A DNA stretch of 6,439 nucleotides, taken from positions 1 to 6,439 of the forward strand of contig JBBRUG010000334.1 of NCBI GenBank assembly GCA_038247995.1, written 5' to 3'. A model generated the notes under the pieces. The model saw only the letters and a program-made list of their open reading frames with translations. It did no database searches and was not told where the DNA came from. The DNA is from JBBRUG01 sp038247995 (GTDB lineage: Bacteria; Chloroflexota; Chloroflexia; Chloroflexales; Chloroflexaceae). Within the stretch, counting starts at the first letter, position 1, and each line of letters begins with the position of its first letter. Below, piece by piece: positions 1-5,306 of this stretch. A program made the position numbers and the translations under genes.

Positions 1-46
1 GGAGCGGGGCTTCCGACAGCATCAGGACGCCGAATCTGCGGCGGCT

Positions 47-75
47 CCCCCTGCTCCACGTGAGGGAGCAGGGGG
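47..75. repeat. Perfect 11-bp inverted repeat (possible dispersed intergenic repeat or terminator)
   Basis: The arm CCCCCTGCTCC (47-57) is exactly complementary to GGAGCAGGGGG (65-75), with a 7-base loop ACGTGAG. A G-rich tail (GGGGGCTGGGGGGATG) follows on the plus strand. There is no T-run on either side, so it is not a classical intrinsic terminator. Stem-loops of this kind with a G-rich tail look like intergenic repeat units found in many copies in some filamentous Chloroflexota. That is my recollection and cannot be shown from one copy. It may also end transcription coming from either side. Confidence 0.6.
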
Positions 76-161
76 CTGGGGGGATGCGGGGAATAGCGCA
101 TTGGGACGCGATCCTGTAAAAACCCTACACCTGCAAGCGGGCCGGCAGCGGGCCGCACGGA

Positions 162-180
162 TGGCGGCGGTGTGCCGCCA
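162..180 (-). terminator. Stem-loop just after the dehydrogenase stop codon
   Basis: TGGCGGC (162-168) pairs perfectly with GCCGCCA (174-180) around a 5-base loop. In the minus-strand transcript the hairpin starts 8 bases after the TAG stop of the dehydrogenase, the usual place for a 3'-end structure. No U-tract follows, so it may be a processing or stabilising hairpin or a U-less terminator rather than a standard intrinsic terminator. Confidence 0.45.
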
Positions 181-188
181 CAGGAGCT

Positions 189-1208
189 CTATTGTACCCT
201 CAGCTCGTTCAGTGTTCCCGGCTGCACAACGACGCGGCCCTGATGCTTGCCGGCTTCGATATACCGATGCGCTGCGGCAGTCTGCTCTAACGGGTAAGCG
301 CGGTCGATGACGGAAGTGATGACACCGGCCTCGGCCAGTTGGCGGATCGTCTCCAGGTCGGCGGGCGTTTCCTGAGCAAGTGCGCAGATCACCTGCTTAC
401 CGCCGCGCCGCCCGGTCCACCACATCTGGAACAGTTCACGCAGCTTGAAGCTGAACCGCAAATAGCGTCCGTTGGATGTGAGTAGGGGCGCGCAGCGGGC
501 AAACGTGCGCTTGCCCAGAATATCGATGATCAGGTCGTAGGCGCCGCCGCCGGCGGTGAAGTCTGCGCGGGTATAATCGATCACGTGATCAGCGCCGAGC
601 GCCTGCACAAAACCAACCCGCGGCGTGCTGCACACACCCGTCACCTCGGCGCCGGCGTGCTTCGCCAGTTGCACGGCAGCCGCGCCGATCGCGCCTGAGG
701 CGCCGATCACCAGCACGTTCTGCCCCGCTTGAATCGGCGTCTTGCGCAGCACGCTCAGCGCCGTTACTGCACCGTAAGGCAATACTGCCGCCTCGGCATA
801 GCTCAGGTTGGCCGGCTTATGGGCCACAATGCCGGTTTCCGGCATGCACACATATTCGGCGTTTGCGCCCATTTTGGGGCCGAGGTAGCCAAACACCGGA
901 TCGCCGGGTTTGAAGCGCGTAACCGCCGCGCCGACGGCTGCCACCTCGCCGGCGAATTCGCTGCCCAACGTGGTAATTCTGGGCCGGAACAAGCCGAACA
1001 CCATGCGCGCCGGCAGCCACATCAGGAACGGCATGTTAAACATACGCGGCGTAACCGCACGAAAGTTGCGCGCCAGGAGATCGCCGTAGTTGATCGAATG
1101 GGCGTAAACGCGCACCAGAATCTCGCGCTCCTGCGGCGTCGGCGTCGGCACCTCTTTGAGTTGCAGCACGTCGGGCGAACCATATGTAGTATAGACAATA
1201 GCTTGCAT
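189..1208 (-). CDS. Zinc-free MDR NAD(P)H-dependent oxidoreductase (quinone oxidoreductase-like)
   Basis: This 339-residue protein belongs to the medium-chain dehydrogenase/reductase superfamily, in the zinc-free quinone oxidoreductase/'NAD(P)-dependent alcohol dehydrogenase' branch. It probably reduces quinones or enone/aldehyde-type substrates with NAD(P)H in the cytoplasm; the substrate cannot be read from sequence. An N-terminal GroES-like domain occupies about 1-150 and includes SINYGDLLARNF (38-49) and LGSEFAGEVAAVG (81-93). The Rossmann fold follows with VLVIGASGAIG (165-175) and the LGADHVIDY strand (204-212). Catalytic-zinc ligands are absent: the position of the usual Cys before the first conserved loop is Ser38, and there is no four-Cys structural-zinc lobe. 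Residues 55-78 form a hydrophobic insert (RMFNMPFLMWLPARM...) ending in RPR, typical of one MDR subgroup. The ATG start has a strong Shine-Dalgarno, GAGGA, seven bases upstream. Length is normal and the gene looks intact. It lies on the same strand as the upstream regulator gene but is separated from it by about 220 bp containing a terminator-like hairpin and putative operators. Confidence 0.9.
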   Translation of the reverse strand: MQAIVYTTYGSPDVLQLKEVPTPTPQEREILVRVYAHSINYGDLLARNFRAVTPRMFNMPFLMWLPARMVFGLFRPRITTLGSEFAGEVAAVGAAVTRFKPGDPVFGYLGPKMGANAEYVCMPETGIVAHKPANLSYAEAAVLPYGAVTALSVLRKTPIQAGQNVLVIGASGAIGAAAVQLAKHAGAEVTGVCSTPRVGFVQALGADHVIDYTRADFTAGGGAYDLIIDILGKRTFARCAPLLTSNGRYLRFSFKLRELFQMWWTGRRGGKQVICALAQETPADLETIRQLAEAGVITSVIDRAYPLEQTAAAHRYIEAGKHQGRVVVQPGTLNELRVQ

Positions 1209-1214
1209 AAGATG

Positions 1215-1247
1215 TCCTCATCGCTAGTATGTGATATGTGATGAGGA
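1215..1247 (-). promoter_or_regulatory. Inverted repeat that covers the Shine-Dalgarno of the dehydrogenase
   Basis: On the minus strand the leader contains TCCTCATC (1247-1240) and, 17 bases later, its perfect complement GATGAGGA (1222-1215). The second arm contains the gene's ribosome binding site GAGGA (1220-1216), seven bases before the ATG. If transcription starts upstream of 1247, the 8-bp stem would hide the ribosome binding site and could make translation conditional. If it starts inside the loop, only the plain Shine-Dalgarno remains. The pairing is seen directly; the regulatory role is inference. Confidence 0.45.
1228..1241. repeat. Tandem 7-bp direct repeat TATGTGA x2
   Basis: TATGTGA occurs twice head to tail (1228-1234 and 1235-1241) in the leader of the dehydrogenase gene, inside the loop of the 1215-1247 inverted repeat. 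A related TATGTGGTGA lies in the palindrome at 1271-1288. Tandem half-sites like this can be contacts for a DNA-binding regulator; no particular regulator is indicated. Confidence 0.35.
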
Positions 1248-1270
1248 TACCGACCAGAGGGGTGGGCGGC

Positions 1271-1288
1271 ATCACCATATGTGGTGAT
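1271..1288. promoter_or_regulatory. Palindromic operator candidate upstream of the dehydrogenase
   Basis: ATCACCA (1271-1277) and TGGTGAT (1282-1288) form a perfect 7-4-7 inverted repeat with spacer TATG, about 62 bp upstream of the dehydrogenase ATG. The size and symmetry fit a binding site for a dimeric helix-turn-helix repressor or activator. On the minus strand it includes TATGGT (1279-1274), a 4-of-6 match to a -10 box, with CTAAGA 17 bp upstream as a poor -35. The palindrome could thus overlap the promoter, but the promoter match is weak. Confidence 0.45.
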
Positions 1289-1356
1289 TGAGGCGTTCTT
1301 AGAGCACTGCGCAGCATGACTGAGCTGCTGCGGCCACTGAACCGGGTAGCGCGCTG

Positions 1357-1386
1357 CGCTTGCGCCTGGTTGTGCAGGCGCAAGCG
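1357..1386 (-). terminator. 12-bp-stem hairpin after the LuxR-type regulator gene
   Basis: CGCTTGCGCCTG (1357-1368) is perfectly complementary to CAGGCGCAAGCG (1375-1386), with the 6-base loop GTTGTG. In the minus-strand transcript the stem begins 43 bases after the TGA of the regulator. It is the strongest secondary structure between the two minus-strand genes, and the likeliest element separating their transcripts. There is no U-tract on either side, so intrinsic termination of the E. coli type is not shown. Confidence 0.55.
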
Positions 1387-1429
1387 ATCTGAGCAATGCT
1401 GTAGGCAAGGCTTCAGGCAGCTTCGCACA

Positions 1430-4129
1430 TCAGAGCAGGCCGAGTTCGGCGGCGCGGCGGAGCGCGGCGATCCGGTTGTTCACGCCGAGTTTGCCATAGA
1501 TGTTTTTGGTGTGGGTGCGCAGGGTGTTCAACGAAATCATCAGTTCGCGGGCGATCTGCGGCCCGCTCAATTCGCTGTGCAAGAGGCGTAGCACTTCGTG
1601 CTCGCGCTCGCTGAGCGGTTCGATCAGCGGCTGGGCAGTGGGCGCTGCGGGTTCGGCACCACCTACGCATGCTGCCAGTACACGGCGCACAAACGCCGGC
1701 GCGCCGTTCTGGGCGGCAATCGTCTGCAACAGGGCCTCCAGCGCTGCGCCTTCGTCCACAAATACCTGGATGAAGCCTTCCGGCTCGGCCAGGGCCAATG
1801 CCTCCTGGAGCGTTGGCGCTGCTGCGGCAAGTGGCCCCTGGGTCGCCTCGGTAAGCGCCTGGAGGATCAAGATCTCGATCAAGCTGCCCGTCCGACCGCC
1901 GGATTCCGCCGCTGCCCGTAGGCGCGCCAGCAGGCGCATTGCATCGTGGAGCATTCCCGCAGCCGGATCGCTCTGGGAGTGGGCCAGCAACAGCCGCGCC
2001 AGCGTGATATATGCGAATTCGCGCATGTAGCTGATCGCGCCGTCGAGCGTTATGCCCTGCCGGCGGGCCCATGCCCACGCCGGTTCCAACGCGCCCTGCC
2101 TGATGAACACCCGCGCTTTCAGAGCCGCGATCGGGCGCAGATCGGGCAGCGGTGTGCGCCGATAGCTCCGCTCGGCCTGCTCGAGCCGCTCCAGGGCGCC
2201 GACGAGATCGCCCCGGCTCAACATCAAGCGGGCCTGCGACACATACAGCCGATGACGCCAGTTGGGCAGCGTAATGCCCTGTTCGCCTAATTCTTCACTG
2301 CCGGCCAGATACTCAACGGCCATTTGCAGTTCACCCCGCTCACGATGCAGATCAGCCATACCGCGATGCAGATCTTCGGCGCCATACGCCAACGGCGCAT
2401 CCTGCCGCGCCATGAGTTGCAGCGACTGTTCATAGGCATCGAACGCCTCGCGTAGCCGCCCGCGGGCGATCCGGATCTCGGCCAGAATGAAGGCCATGCC
2501 GCCGGCATCGGCGATCCGGCCGGATGCATACGCCACAGCGGCGAAATCGCTCAGCGCCCGGTCGGCTGCCGCCAGATCGCCGCCGGCCCATTGCGCAATC
2601 CCCAGCAGCGCAATGGCCTGGATCCGGCTCAGATGGTTGGGCGTCGTCTGAAGATCGAGCGCCTGCTGCGCGTAATGGCGCGTAGCGGGGATATTGCCCA
2701 GGGCTAGCGCACCATAGGCGCGGGCGCCGGCGATGGCGGCGGGCAGGGCTTGCCACTGCGCTGGATCCACTACCGTCATGCGGGCCTGTTCGTCGGTCGG
2801 CGGATCCAGCCAGCGTTCGGCGGCGTTCAGCCAGGTTTCGGCAGCTTCCAGTTCACCATTATTCAGCAGCGCCCAGCCGTAGCCCAGGCAGAGGACGGGC
2901 CGCGCGCCAATCTGCGGCTCCGGCAGTGCCCGCGCCCATTCCATCCATGGGTCGGATTGATACGCTGCGTCCATGGCCGGCCAGACGTGCTCGATCAGGT
3001 CGGCGGCCTCGTCGAACGCTTCCGCCGCCAGCGCATGCCGGATGGCGTCGTGCGGCAGATTGTGCTGAACGTACCAAGCGCAGGCGCGGCGATGGAGTTC
3101 CGGCGCCAACGCAGGTTGTTCGTGGCGGAGTTGGGCCCGCAGGGCATCAACGAAGAGGTGATGGTAGCGGTACCAGGTGCGCGTCTCGTCGAGCGCGATG
3201 ATGAACAGATTCGCCCGTTCCAGCGCGGTGAGCATCTGCCCGCCGTCGGCTGCGCCGCTGACGGCTGCGCACAACGGCCCGCTCAGCCGGTCGAGGATCG
3301 CGGTGTGCAGCAGGAAGTTACGCACCGGAGCAGGTTGGCGTTGGAGCGCCTCAGCCACGAGATAGTCGAGTACATAGCGGTGGCTGCCGGTAAATGCGGC
3401 GATAAACTCGCTGCGATCGGTACGGCCTTGGAGCGCGAGGGCCGCCAGTTGCAGCCCGGCGATCCAGCCCTCGGTACGCGTTTCCAGGGCGGCGACATCG
3501 GCTTCCGCCAGGTGCAGGCCCATGCGCTGATTGAGGAACGCGGCGGCTTCAGCGACGGTAAAGCGCAAGTCGGCCATGCGTACCGCGTTCAGTTGGCCCC
3601 GCGCCCGCAAGCGCGCCAGCGGTAACTGCGGATCTTCGCGGGTGGCGATCACCAGATGCAGTTGGGGCGGCAGGTGATCAAGCAGCAACGTCAGCGCGGC
3701 ATCGATCGGCTCGGAAGCGAGGACGTGATAATCATCGAGCACAAGCAGCAGATCATCCGGCAGTGCGGCGATGTCGTTGAGGAGTGATGCGAGTAAGGCC
3801 TCAAGCGGCGGCGGTGAAGCCGAACGCAGCGCCTCAAGCGCCGCGCCGCCGATGCCGGCCTCGAGCGTCTGTAGCGCCGCCGTGACATAGGTCAGAAAGC
3901 GGATAGGCTTGTGATCGCCCGCATCCAGCGCCACCCATGCGACACGCCGGCCACACCCAGCAAGCCAATCGCTGAGCAGCGTCGTTTTGCCGAAGCCCGC
4001 CGGCGCGGAGATCAGCGTCAGTTTGCCGCCCAGCCCCGCATTCAGCCGTTCAATCAGCCGGGCGCGCCGAATAACGCCCGGCTGCGGCGGCGGTACATAC
4101 ACTTTCGTGGCAAGAATCGGGAGGGCCAT
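1430..4129 (-). CDS. MalT/LAL-type ATP-dependent LuxR-family transcriptional regulator
   Basis: This is a large ATP-binding regulator of the LuxR family (LAL, MalT-like), 899 residues with the start chosen here. Such STAND ATPases bind an inducer, oligomerise with ATP and activate promoters. The N-terminal NTPase carries a Walker A motif APAGFGKT (42-49) and a Walker B motif LLLVLDDYHVL (about 127-137, acidic pair D132-D133). VIATREDP (about 160-167) follows as a sensor-like strand, and the MalT-type segment YRYHHLFVDALR lies at about 320-331. Residues of roughly 350-830 are alanine- and leucine-rich helical repeats of the TPR kind, the usual sensor region. The C-terminus is a LuxR helix-turn-helix (about 837-899) beginning EPLSEREHEVLRLL, with recognition-helix region SLNTLRTHTKNIYGKLGV. 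I chose the ATG at 4129 because Chloroflexota homologues begin in this way (MALPILATKVYVPPP). A TTG at 4192 would add 21 residues of low-complexity sequence and run back across the promoter region. The ligand and target genes are unknown. The gene is divergent from the DUF4241 gene, a likely target, and precedes the dehydrogenase on the same strand. Confidence 0.92.
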   Translation of the reverse strand: MALPILATKVYVPPPQPGVIRRARLIERLNAGLGGKLTLISAPAGFGKTTLLSDWLAGCGRRVAWVALDAGDHKPIRFLTYVTAALQTLEAGIGGAALEALRSASPPPLEALLASLLNDIAALPDDLLLVLDDYHVLASEPIDAALTLLLDHLPPQLHLVIATREDPQLPLARLRARGQLNAVRMADLRFTVAEAAAFLNQRMGLHLAEADVAALETRTEGWIAGLQLAALALQGRTDRSEFIAAFTGSHRYVLDYLVAEALQRQPAPVRNFLLHTAILDRLSGPLCAAVSGAADGGQMLTALERANLFIIALDETRTWYRYHHLFVDALRAQLRHEQPALAPELHRRACAWYVQHNLPHDAIRHALAAEAFDEAADLIEHVWPAMDAAYQSDPWMEWARALPEPQIGARPVLCLGYGWALLNNGELEAAETWLNAAERWLDPPTDEQARMTVVDPAQWQALPAAIAGARAYGALALGNIPATRHYAQQALDLQTTPNHLSRIQAIALLGIAQWAGGDLAAADRALSDFAAVAYASGRIADAGGMAFILAEIRIARGRLREAFDAYEQSLQLMARQDAPLAYGAEDLHRGMADLHRERGELQMAVEYLAGSEELGEQGITLPNWRHRLYVSQARLMLSRGDLVGALERLEQAERSYRRTPLPDLRPIAALKARVFIRQGALEPAWAWARRQGITLDGAISYMREFAYITLARLLLAHSQSDPAAGMLHDAMRLLARLRAAAESGGRTGSLIEILILQALTEATQGPLAAAAPTLQEALALAEPEGFIQVFVDEGAALEALLQTIAAQNGAPAFVRRVLAACVGGAEPAAPTAQPLIEPLSEREHEVLRLLHSELSGPQIARELMISLNTLRTHTKNIYGKLGVNNRIAALRRAAELGLL

Positions 4130-4136
4130 ACGGCCT

Positions 4137-4142
4137 ATTGTA
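4137..4142 (-). promoter_or_regulatory. Candidate -10 box (TACAAT) for the LAL regulator
   Basis: On the minus strand TACAAT (4142-4137) matches the -10 consensus at 5 of 6 positions and stands out in GC-rich surroundings. It ends 7 bases before the ATG, so transcription would begin at or next to the start codon and give a nearly leaderless mRNA. Consistent with this, only a weak purine stretch (ATAGG) precedes the ATG. No -35 box is visible at 17 bp spacing (GCGCGC), so the call is tentative. Confidence 0.25.
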
Positions 4143-4199
4143 CTGCCTGCAGACGCTCGGCGCGCAGCGCTAGTTATGACACTCGTTGGCAAACATATG

Positions 4200-4250
4200 T
4201 GCTATGCTCAGATCACGACTTGCTGCCGGACGCACGCTTGATCTGGGAGG
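4200..4250 (+). promoter_or_regulatory. Extended -10 candidate and Shine-Dalgarno of the DUF4241 gene
   Basis: TGCTATGCT (4200-4208) fits an extended -10 element (TGn followed by TATGCT, 4 of 6 consensus bases). It would give a leader of about 40 bases. No convincing -35 box is seen at 17 bp. The ribosome binding site GGGAGG (4245-4250), six bases before the ATG at 4257, is strong and fixes the start. The 8-bp palindrome ACATATGT (4193-4200) sits immediately upstream of the -10 candidate, between the two divergent genes. Confidence 0.35.
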
Positions 4251-4256
4251 ACACCA

Positions 4257-5249
4257 ATGAGTATTCTACGCAGCGACGGGACGCTTCGGCCCGCTGACCG
4301 CACCGATTTCCGCCGCGCGTTTACTCCAGGCGCAATCTTCGCCACATCCGACGGCCCGCTGAAGGTGCGCTCCGTGCCGGCCGGCGAGCTTGGATTGCCC
4401 TCAGGCCGCATCATCGCCACCGATCCCTGTTATCTCACTGATCTCGACGAGACGCCGCCATTTGCGCACAGCGTTGCGCCGGGCAGCTACCCCGTCCGCC
4501 TGGTGCTGGCCCATCCCGCCAATGCCTCCGCCGTGAGCGAGCGCGTGGCCTGCATGCTGCTCCAATTGAGCGCGGCGCCGGCGCTGCATTGGGCGCCGGC
4601 GCTGCATCCGGGCGAACGCCTGGCCGGCTTGGTCTCAGGCCAATTCTTTGGGCACACTGTCGATAGCGGCCTGGCATGTTTTGTTGATGCCGTCGCAGTA
4701 GCCGAACTTGCCTCCGCGCCGCGCCTGGAGCTTTACCACGAGCGGATTGTCGGTTGTTATACCCAAGAATTCCGGCGCATCCCGGCGATCAATCTGCCGC
4801 TCCCCGGCCCAGCGCCCGCCAACGTCATCGCGTGTTCCGCCGGCTACGGCGACGGCGCGTACCCTTCGTGGTGGGGCTACGACGAAACCGGCGCTGTCTG
4901 CGTCCTGGCAACAGATTTCTTCGTGCTGGTCGAGGATCTGATCGGCACGGCGCGCTTTCCGCTGGCCAAATGGGCCGACCGCACCCTGCTCCACCCCGAC
5001 CTGCCGCGCATCGGCGCACGGGCCTGGCTGCCGCCTGTTCAGCCCGGTGATCGCGAGCTACGCGTGGTGATCGATGGCGCCGATTGTTGCGAAGTTGTTG
5101 TCGAGACTAGTGACGGACGGGTGATCGGCGCCGGGGGCCACCTCACGAGCTACGACAATCGCATCGAGCATCGCCTTTGCACCACCGAGCCGCTGCCGGA
5201 TGATGCCGTGCTGGTGCTCACTTACACGCTGGGTATGCTGGGGTTGTAA
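4257..5249 (+). CDS. DUF4241 domain-containing protein of unknown function
   Basis: This 330-residue protein shows the hallmarks of the DUF4241 family, whose biochemical role I do not know. In order they are LPSGRIIATDPCYL (47-60), PGSYPV (75-80), VDSGLACFVDA (135-145), SAGYGDGAYPSWWGYDETG (194-212) and TDFFVL (219-224). About 100 further residues follow (230-330), rich in beta-prone and acidic stretches and ending in VLVLTYTLGMLGL; they may be a second small domain. No signal peptide or clear transmembrane segment is seen, so it is probably cytoplasmic. Conserved Asp, Gly and aromatic residues suggest a compact beta-rich fold, but no catalytic triad or metal site can be assigned. The ATG is supported by GGGAGG six bases upstream. 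The gene is divergent from the LAL regulator, a common arrangement for a regulator and its target, and convergent with jetD. It contains an in-frame 18-bp tandem duplication (4574-4607). Confidence 0.8.
   Translation: MSILRSDGTLRPADRTDFRRAFTPGAIFATSDGPLKVRSVPAGELGLPSGRIIATDPCYLTDLDETPPFAHSVAPGSYPVRLVLAHPANASAVSERVACMLLQLSAAPALHWAPALHPGERLAGLVSGQFFGHTVDSGLACFVDAVAVAELASAPRLELYHERIVGCYTQEFRRIPAINLPLPGPAPANVIACSAGYGDGAYPSWWGYDETGAVCVLATDFFVLVEDLIGTARFPLAKWADRTLLHPDLPRIGARAWLPPVQPGDRELRVVIDGADCCEVVVETSDGRVIGAGGHLTSYDNRIEHRLCTTEPLPDDAVLVLTYTLGMLGL
4574..4607 (+). repeat. In-frame 18-bp tandem duplication within the DUF4241 gene
   Basis: The 16-mer GGCGCCGGCGCTGCAT occurs at 4574-4589 and again at 4592-4607, a period of 18 bases. 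It keeps the frame and encodes the repeated peptide APALHW-APALHP (residues 107-118). The family motif around here is normally a single W-x-x-AL-x-PG segment, so one copy looks like a recent slippage insertion in a GC-rich stretch. It does not disrupt the protein. Confidence 0.75.
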
Positions 5250-5259
5250 TCGGTAGCGG

Positions 5260-5273
5260 TTCGGTGGGCCGAA
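5260..5273. terminator. Small stem-loop between convergent genes
   Basis: TTCGG (5260-5264) pairs with CCGAA (5269-5273) around a 4-base loop, 10 bases after the TAA of the DUF4241 gene and within the 57-bp gap to the jetD stop codon. Its position fits a shared bidirectional 3'-end element, but the stem is only 5 bp and no T-run follows in either direction. The support is weak. Confidence 0.25.
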
Positions 5274-5306
5274 GCATCAGTGCCGTCAGCGACTCAGGCG
5301 TCCGGC

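Larger units (their letters stand above)
1..188. other. Non-coding flank downstream of the dehydrogenase gene
   Basis: I see no convincing gene here. The only sizeable open frame (plus strand, starting near 101) has an arginine-rich, low-complexity composition and runs antisense into the dehydrogenase, so I treat it as spurious. The stretch holds two perfect stem-loops (47-75 and 162-180), listed separately. The left edge may be the tail of another intergenic region or gene that cannot be judged from this window. Confidence 0.6.

Noticed and set aside
101..310. Plus-strand small frame at the left end (69 codons)
   Set aside because: Arginine-rich and low-complexity; its second half is antisense to the 3' end of the dehydrogenase. 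No family resemblance.
729..1241. Plus-strand open frame (170 codons) antisense to the dehydrogenase
   Set aside because: The peptide is rich in Arg and His without domain motifs, and it overlaps a well-supported MDR gene across its whole coding part.
1215..1288. CRP-type site (TGTGA-N6-TCACA) upstream of the dehydrogenase
   Set aside because: TGTGA occurs as direct repeats rather than with an opposing TCACA at the required spacing, so no CRP/FNR-like palindrome is present.
1413..2078. Minus-strand open frame (221 codons) overlapping the 3' part of the regulator in another frame
   Set aside because: It is a frame shadow of the HTH-encoding region. Pro/Arg/Gly-rich composition, no motif, and no ribosome binding site looked for or needed.
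2750..3625. Long plus-strand open frame (291 codons) antisense to the regulator gene
   Set aside because: It lies entirely within the LAL gene, whose protein has clear Walker and HTH motifs. High GC makes long antisense frames common, and the predicted peptide has no recognisable family motifs.
4130..4192. Upstream TTG start that would add 21 residues to the LAL regulator
   Set aside because: The added peptide is low-complexity and unlike the N-termini of homologues, which begin at the MALPILATK-type ATG. It would also consume half of the divergent promoter region.
5250..5306. Attachment site or mobile-element boundary at the end of the putative Wadjet island
   Set aside because: I saw no tRNA, integrase, target-site duplication or terminal inverted repeat. 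CAGTGC occurs twice nearby but is too short to mean anything.
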